A DNA stretch of 64,000 bases from Camarhynchus parvulus. Its lineage: Eukaryota; Chordata; Aves; Passeriformes; Thraupidae. The stretch covers positions 1,771,501 to 1,835,500 of the forward strand of contig NC_044591.1 in NCBI RefSeq assembly GCF_901933205.1, given 5' to 3'. Within the stretch, counting starts at the first letter, position 1. Each line of letters opens with the position of its first letter. The position numbers were made by a program, and so were the translations under genes. A model generated the notes under the pieces. That model did no database searches, was not told the origin of the DNA, and was given only the letters and a program-made list of their open reading frames with translations. Of the stretch, positions 57,581 to 64,000 are shown one piece after another.

Positions 57581-60179
57581 GAGGTGTTGTAGCATGGAGA
57601 GGAGCCCAAATTCCTCTGGTTTGCTTCGTATTCCTTCACATTCCTGGTGTTGCAATACCAACATGAATTTAACAGGGCAATTGCTATCACAGGCACATCC
57701 TGCCGAAACTCAGGGGAGGAATTGTCTTGGAAAAATCTGTGGCAGGGAATCTTCTTCCAAAGCCAATGAGGCTGGGAACTGAGGCAGCCCTGAGAAAGCA
57801 GTGGCCATTCTCACCTGCTCACCAAGAGTCTGAAAATACCCAAATGTGAGGCAGCACAGACATCCCAACCTCCCAAAAAATACAATCCCCCTCCCAAACA
57901 CTGACTGTTTATCTGAGAAGGCTTTGGCCAGGTTGCAGTGCCTGGTGCTGTTCTCAGGTTTGGGTTTTATCTGAGCATCTGCTGCTGCATTTTGCTGCAG
58001 CTGGAAATTCTCTGTTTTTTGGGTGAGGTGTCTCCCACTTGTTATTGTCATGCAACAGTTTGACACCTGGAGCGGTGTGTAAATGAAGATGTCTGATGTT
58101 TCCCTTCTAAGTGGGAACGGCTGTTTAGAATATCCTAGAAAATTTTAACTCCAGGCAAAACGAAAACGAGGAGCCTGGGGAGGCAGGCAGCTCCACTGCC
58201 AGCCTCCCCGAGGCAGCAGCAGCAGGGATCTAGGGATTTTCTTGCAGAATATTCATTCCCAAGGTAAGGAATGCCACGTCATGGGAGTGTCTTCTTGAGC
58301 CCTCATAAAATTCTGGTGAGCCCAGGAAGGATGCTGCATGTGGGGCAGCATTTCCCCGTCCTCTGGAGATGTTTAGCTTGAGGTAGGACACACAAAATTC
58401 CCCCAGTGCTCAGCACAAGTCTGGGCAGCTGAGTGGCCTGACCAGATTTGGAAAAATTGCCCCTGTTCCCGGTGGGGTCCTGGCATGGGGATGCCCCTGG
58501 AGACACCAACAGAGCTCAGGGACAGCTCTGCCCTGCCCTGCCTTTCCCCAGCTTTGCTGCCTCCGGGGATTTGCCTGTTTCAGATTTTTTGGGTGCCAGT
58601 GTGTGTCCAAATGTCCTGCCTGAGTAAATCAGCCGGGAGCACAGAGCCTCAGTGGCCTCTAGTGGCTGTGGGACAAAGATCCCAGGAAAGGGGGACCCGC
58701 AGCCCCCCAAGCCCCCCAAACAAGCAACGCTGGGGGTCCATCCCATCAGAAGCCACTCTTCCCATGGGGAGACCCAAAGGCAAAGGTAAAGCCCCCAAAA
58801 AAGCTCCAAGGCCATGAGTGACGGGGGAGCACGCAGCAGGATGGGGCTGCATCCCAAATCCCTCTTGGCCCCATTCCCTGGCAGGGGTGGATGGAGAGGT
58901 TTCAGGCAGCCACTGGGTTTTTCTCATTCTTGTGTTAAAAAGCAAGAAAAAACCCAGGTTTTTAAGGAAGGTAAAATTTCTTTCATGCCTTTTTCAATTT
59001 TTCGTTTTTCTAAAGTGTATTTTCTGTCCAATGCCACAGTACAAAACAGGAACCCCAGCGGTGAAAACAGTCAAGCCAACGGATCAAAAAGGGTTTGATT
59101 CCGTTGAAATGACCGTTTTTGTGTCTTCTCCACCAAAGGTCACTAAAGCTGCTTCCTTCTGAGTAATTGTGATTTTTCCACAAGGGAAGAGGGAAGAACT
59201 GACCCATTTTATTCCCCAAACCCACAACATTTGGGGACAGGATGGAGCATCCCCTTCTGCAGCCCATGCTGTCCCTCCTCTCTCCCCGCCATGATAAATA
59301 AATTACTTTAGGAGTGCTGGCCTAGTTTAACATGCCCTAGTTTTGATGGAGGAGGGGAAAGAAAAAAAAAAGAGAGAGAATATTTATTTTGGGCAGTTGC
59401 TTCATGGGTGTCCTTTTGGGAAGAGCTTTGGGGGACTCACCCACTCTCCCTGCTCCTCTTTGCCCTGGCTGCAACACACTGCCCTCAATTTTGGCTTATT
59501 TTTCTGAGTTGCTGCCTAGGTGATGTGGGAAATGAGTGGTGGGGACATGGATCCAGCCCCAAAATCATTGTCCATTGCTCTGAGCCCCCCCAGGACAGGT
59601 GTCATGCCAGGGGGCTTCCAGGGGCTGATGCCTCAAAGCCTGTGGAACACGAGCGGCTTTAGAGTTGAGTGAAGATACACCTGGTTCTGGGTGTAAGCAG
59701 TCAGGGTTGGCTTTGCTGCAGGAGCAACTGTGTTAGCACCTTCCCCCAGCACCAAAATCCCTGGGAAAATGGGATTAAAGTGTGTGTTTGGGCATGGGAG
59801 TGGGATTTCTCAAGTGCTCTGGGTGTCGCTGGGACCTTTGCACCTCACTTGTCCCTCCCCTACCCTGCTCTTCCAAAGGTGCCAAGTTTCCTGCGGTAAA
59901 TAAACCTGCAAATGGCTCTTTTCTATACATTTTCTTTTTTCCTCTTTTTTTTCCCCACCCCTGCCAAAACAAGCAGCCCATATGGGCAGGGTTGGGTGGG
60001 GATTTTTGCAGTTTCCATGGGGATTTGGCTCTGGAGCTGCTGGGTGCTGGCTTCTGGGGTTTGGTTCTGTTTATTTTTTTTCCCTCTGATCCCTGTAACC
60101 GGAGCGTGGTGATGGCACCAGGCTCCCTTCCCGGCTCCGGCATCTCCCGGCCAAGGTCACCGGGGAGACCGTAGGCAGC

Positions 60180-60480
60180 CGCCGCCTGCGTTGGGCCATC
60201 TGTTAAATAATGTATGCAATAAACTCCTGCCCCGGGGCCAGCTTAATCCTTAAATCCTCCTTCAGAATACCATCTCCCGGCCGTGCGGGATGCCCGGCTT
60301 GGTCTCTTCGGTGCATCTTTCCTCACCATTCCCCGTGAATCGCTCTCTCCTCGCCCCTCCATCCCGCATCCTCCCGTACACAATCTCGCCGGGCTCTCCT
60401 GCTCCATTATTTATGTGCCGTGCATGAAAGATGCATATAAAAGAGCGGTTCATAATTTAGCAGAATCTCCTCTTCTTTCA
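60180..60480. promoter_or_regulatory. Candidate conserved non-coding element
   Basis: Repeat-free sequence with a mixed composition unlike the flanks, containing TTAAATAATGTATGCAATAA (60203-60222), a run of CG-containing pyrimidine-rich sequence, and TCCATTATTTATGTGCCGTG followed by GCATATAAAAGAGCGG. The TATA-like GCATATAAAAG (60432-60442) could even be a core promoter. Assigned by look only; conservation was not measured. Confidence 0.3.
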
Positions 60481-61789
60481 GCCTCCCTTCCCCCTCTGGC
60501 TCCAGCTTTCTCTGGATCATTACCAGCCCCTCCCAGGCCTCCAGGTGTTTTTGGGGGGATCCTGGGGCTGTGCCTGTGCCCCATCCTCGGAGCACCCATA
60601 GATGGGTCTGGGTTTCAGGGCGGTTTAAGTGTTCAGAGGTCCTTTGATGTATGGGATAAAGTGGGAAATTTGGTTTGGCAGACCCACAGATCAGGTTTTT
60701 ACAAAAAGAGGGGGTTTGGGTGAAGTTAATTACCCCAGTGCTGCATCCAGCCCATGGTTTTGTGTCTAAGAGCTCCCAAGCGCTGTGTCCTTGGCACACG
60801 TGGGATGCTTTGCTCCTCTCTGGCTGTGTCTGCTCTCCCAGTGCCCTGGGCTCTCCCCCAGATGCTGACTGGGGCAAAACCCATTAGTTTGGGAGAAAAA
60901 ACCTCCCTTCTGGGGGCCATCTCGTGGTTTGGAGGTGCAGCAGGTCCCCCAGCACAGAAAATCTGGGGGCCAAAACTGTGTGTGCTGTGCCCAACCCACA
61001 CAGCCACGACCTCAGAGCTGAACTCGCTGGGGAAAAATTGAAACTAATTGGGGATTTTTCAAGGGAGCAATTTAACAAAGCTCCTCATCATATCCTGGAT
61101 GTGGGAGAGCCTGTGTGGGTTTAAAATGGAGCAATAAATAGCAAAGGTGGCGGGGACAGGAGCATTGTGCAGCCCTCACACCCCAGCTCCCTGTGCCACC
61201 CCAAATTAATCCATCTCCCCCCAGGTCATCCTGTACAAATCCCAGCTCAGCAATATCCTGCTTTTATTGCAATATATGATTTCCTTTGCAATAAAATCCC
61301 ACCCCTGGACCTGTTTCCTATCTGTGATTATATTCTTGTTCCCCGGGCACAAAGGTTGGCTCGTGCCCTCGGTGGCGTGGGCAGAAGGGATAATGGCCTT
61401 TTTTAACACCAGGATTTGGGGTTTGGGGGGAAGGGAGGCAATACTGCAAGGGAAATGCCCATTTTCCACAGCCTCTCCCACCAGTGAAGGGGAAGCCACC
61501 TTTTATTCCCCGTTCCCAACAGCCACTCTCAGGACGCAACGTTGAATTTTTCCATTAAATTTATGCCCCTGAAGTGTTTTCCCATCAAACAAAAAAAATC
61601 CCACAAATAAATATTAATTACAATTAGTTATTCAGATTAACAGGGGTCTGTGCTAGAGAGTGGGGAGGTTTTTCTCAGTTATTTTGGGATTATTTGGGGG
61701 GACAGGGACGGATGCTCATGCTGCTTGGCCCTGGCAGCCCACGGGAAAACACGGCAGATCCGCATTTATAATTTTTTTTCATTTTGTTT

Positions 61790-63047
61790 CATTTTCCTTT
61801 TTATTCGGACATTGCAGAAATAGCCCTGTGTAGTGGATAAAAGTGCAACATACACAATATTTAAGAAAAGGAGGAAAGAAAAACCTGCCTTGAGGTCTGT
61901 CAGTCAATCGCAAACAGAAACAAGAACCAAGCCCGGGCACCAGAGGCGCTTTTGTCCCCCCTTTTTTTTTTCCCCTTTTGTTTTTATGCACGTCATGCAA
62001 AATAGTTAAAAAGAAAGATTAGAAAAGAGAAGTCAGAGAAAACCCCACGAGAGATCGACGGAGCCCTGGAAAGAGCAGAAAGCTCCGAGTGCTGCTCGTC
62101 TCGGGGAGGGAATCGCTGCCCTCCAGCATCTCCAAGTGTTTGGCACTCTTGTGATTACATTAAATAATTTCTTTTATATATATGTTTTAATACAGTCTAT
62201 TAAAGAGAGGAAACTGCCACAATATAAGGAAAAAAAAAAGAAAACCAAGATCACCCACACTACAGACTGCATGGTATTTAGAAAAGCTGAGCGACCCCCC
62301 CCCCCCATACATATAAAATCTGTCCCTTTGCTCACAGCAACCAAGAAGTACAAGCTTTAAAAAATAAACCAGCAATTCTTCCTTCAGGCCTTTCCTTTAT
62401 AAAAGTTTTGGTTTTCCCCCTCGAGAACCTTAAAACGTGACTAAAATTAAATATATATATATATATATCTATTTTATATAATTTCCCAACATCCAAAGAC
62501 ATCAACATAAAAAAAAAGAAACTCATACAGAAGGGGATAGCGTGGTACATCCAAGTGCACGGATTCATTTTTGCAAGATTAAATCATGTAAACAAGGTGC
62601 CCGCTGGGAACAACCCTGGCCGGAGGGAGACTCCAGGGGCTGTTCCCCCCGCTCCCCCCATCTCCCGCTGCCCCCTTTCCTCTTACCCCCCGATCTAGCG
62701 CAGCACAAGGTTCATCAGCCCGAGAAAAGCCATCCCGAGTAATTCAGAGCCGCGGCGTGCCTCCTCCGTCCATCCCTCCGGGCGGAGGGTTTGAAGCAGG
62801 TGACTATTTTCCCGATTACACAGATATATTTTAATTTATTATCATTTTTGAATTCACGGCTGGGCTCTGGCTCGCTCGCTGCCCTCCCCTCCGCGCGTCT
62901 CCGGAGGGCAGGACGAGCCGCGGGGCTGCGGGCGGCGTTCCCGGCGCTCGGCGCTCGCTGCGGGGCTGGGGTTATTCTCTGCCGGTCACCTGTGCCATTG
63001 TAAACCGACCCCACCCCGGGCCTCAGCCCAGCGTCCCCAGGGAGGCT
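61790..63047 (-). other. CAMK2N1: CAMK2N1 3'UTR
   Basis: About 1.25 kb between the stop codon (63048) and the AATAAA at 61800-61805. It includes GC-rich sequence near the stop, a C12 run (62295-62306 plus strand), a (TA)n run at 62451-62468 and long A/T-rich stretches. Shortly before the polyadenylation signal the minus strand reads GTTGCACTTTTATCC, which contains a GCACTTT match to the miR-17 family seed. Confidence 0.6.
61800..61805 (-). terminator. CAMK2N1: Polyadenylation signal of CAMK2N1
   Basis: TTTATT on the plus strand (AATAAA on the minus strand), with T/G-rich minus-strand sequence and a poly-A-like run (AAAATGAAAC) downstream. It is the first convincing canonical signal after the CAMK2N1 stop. 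Confidence 0.5.
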
Positions 63048-64000
63048 TTAAACACCGGGAGGGGCCTTTTCGGAGAGGTTTTGCAGCACATCATCAATTC
63101 TATCATCTTCAATAACCACTAGAAAGCAGAAAGAAACAGAAGAGCGATGAATTTTCTGCCGCCGTGCTCCCCCCGCCCAAGGTCACCCTGGGGGGGGGTT
63201 GGAGGGGTCCCACATCCCTGGTGTGGCTGCTGACAAAGCGACACGGCCCCGACCGTCGCAGGGCACCTGGCACCGTGTCCCGTCCCCAGTATCGCACGCC
63301 CCGGCACTGGTGCCCGGTCCCTGGGGACACTTGGCAAAGGACATGTCCCTAGGGAAGGTCCCCTCACCTCTGTGCCCTGCGGATGGGATGGTCCCCAGGG
63401 AATGTCCCCTGTCCCTGAGGAAGGTCCCTGCTGCCCTACACCCAGTGAAGCGTCCAAGGCACAATGTTCTGTCCCCAGGGAAGGTCCCGGCTACCCAACA
63501 CCCCGGTGACAGTCCTTGGGACGTGCTGCCTGACATCCTGCAGGGAGTCTGGCGCATCGTGCCCCGTCCCCGGGGACGCTTCCCGGTGCCCTGCATCCCC
63601 GAAAGCTGCTCGATGCCCCATCCCTGGGAAACATCCACGATGCCCAACATCGCTCAGGGAGCCCGGTGCACCATACCCTGTCCCTGGGGACGGTCCCCAG
63701 TGCCCTGCATCCCTGGAGAAGGTCCTCGGGACGCGATGCCCGACATCCTCAGGGAGCCCGGTCATCCTGCCCCGTCCCTGAGGACGGTGCCCGGTGTCCC
63801 GCATCCCCGGGGAAGGTTCCCGGTACACGACGCCCAACACCCCGCGGGACACCCGCTGCACCCCGCCGCATCCCTGGGGCCGTGTCCCGCATCCCGGGCG
63901 GCTCCCGGTGCGCCCCGGTCCCTCCGGCACCCACCTCTCTTGCTGCGGCCGATCTGCCCCAGCTTGGGCGGCCGCTTGCCCTGCCCGCCGGCCAGGAGCC
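63048..64000 (-). CDS. CAMK2N1: CaMKII inhibitor 1, partial (5' end outside window)
   Basis: Two coding exons on the minus strand. The first is cut by the window edge (63935-64000) and ends KRPPKLGQIGRSKR before a donor (AGAGAG|GTGGGT). The second (63048-63118) follows an acceptor (TTTCTAG) and reads VVIEDDRIDDVLQNLSEK to the conserved APPGV end. The intron is 816 bases and the join is in phase. CAMK2N1 is a small protein of about 78 residues that binds the catalytic domain of active CaMKII and blocks it; the visible residues cover its inhibitory segment, which is split by the intron. All of that segment matches the human protein except its last residue, where Gln replaces Lys. About the first 33 residues lie beyond the window. 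Confidence 0.95.
63360..63850. repeat. Degenerate minisatellite in the CAMK2N1 intron
   Basis: Some ten diverged copies, spaced about 40-60 bases, built around GTCCCYGGGGACGGTCCC and AGTGCCCTGCATCCCYGG. The array fills more than half of the only CAMK2N1 intron and is CG-rich, so it may be part of the gene's CpG island. Confidence 0.8.

Larger units (their letters stand above)
53061..61780. other. Gene-poor interval between VWA5B1 and CAMK2N1
   Basis: No coding exon recognised on either strand. It holds the minisatellites listed separately, an AT microsatellite near 57.5 kb and several repeat-free AT-rich patches that look like conserved non-coding sequence (53290-53460, 60180-60480, 61195-61330). 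CR1 is not evident here, unlike in the rest of the window, which would fit selection against insertion in a regulatory region. Confidence 0.45.

Overview
This is a stretch of vertebrate nuclear DNA, almost certainly from a bird and plausibly a songbird. The genes are split by GT-AG introns, CpG islands mark promoters, and the main interspersed repeat is the CR1 LINE, mostly 3' ends, with two probable retroviral LTRs and many GC-rich minisatellites. Bacterial-type features (operons, ribosome binding sites, CRISPR) are absent. Bird is well supported by the CR1 density and small introns; songbird is only an impression.

Layout: 0-3.2 kb is tandem repeats and CR1 fragments upstream of UBXN10, whose coding region lies in one exon at 3299-4174 (+). 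Facing it tail to tail is a complete 12-exon DDX19-type RNA helicase gene (8164-18654, -) with a CpG-island promoter near 18.4-18.8 kb. A large minisatellite flanks this promoter, followed by about 9 kb without recognisable coding sequence. A second CpG island at 23.0-23.7 kb is the likely promoter of VWA5B1, whose 20 coding exons run from 28857 to 49950 (+). Beyond it lies about 11 kb of non-coding DNA with a third CpG-rich island and candidate enhancers. The window ends inside CAMK2N1 (-), with its last coding exon, its intron and the end of its first exon visible.

UBXN10, VWA5B1 and CAMK2N1 have the same order and orientation as in human 1p36.12, as I remember it. The DDX19 gene between UBXN10 and VWA5B1 does not fit that human order, because human DDX19A/B lie on chromosome 16. 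The genes share no evident pathway: UBXN10 is a p97/VCP cofactor of cilium assembly, DDX19 drives mRNA export at the nuclear pore, CAMK2N1 inhibits CaMKII, and VWA5B1 has no settled function.

Most notable: the VWA5B1 von Willebrand A domain keeps the DxSxS metal-site motif but has lost the threonine and the second aspartate of the MIDAS site. Its second coding exon has a one-base reading-frame break, and its first coding intron appears to use a GC donor. One intron is almost entirely a CR1 element. No wholly new system was found; coordinates come from reading by eye and no alignment or database search was run.
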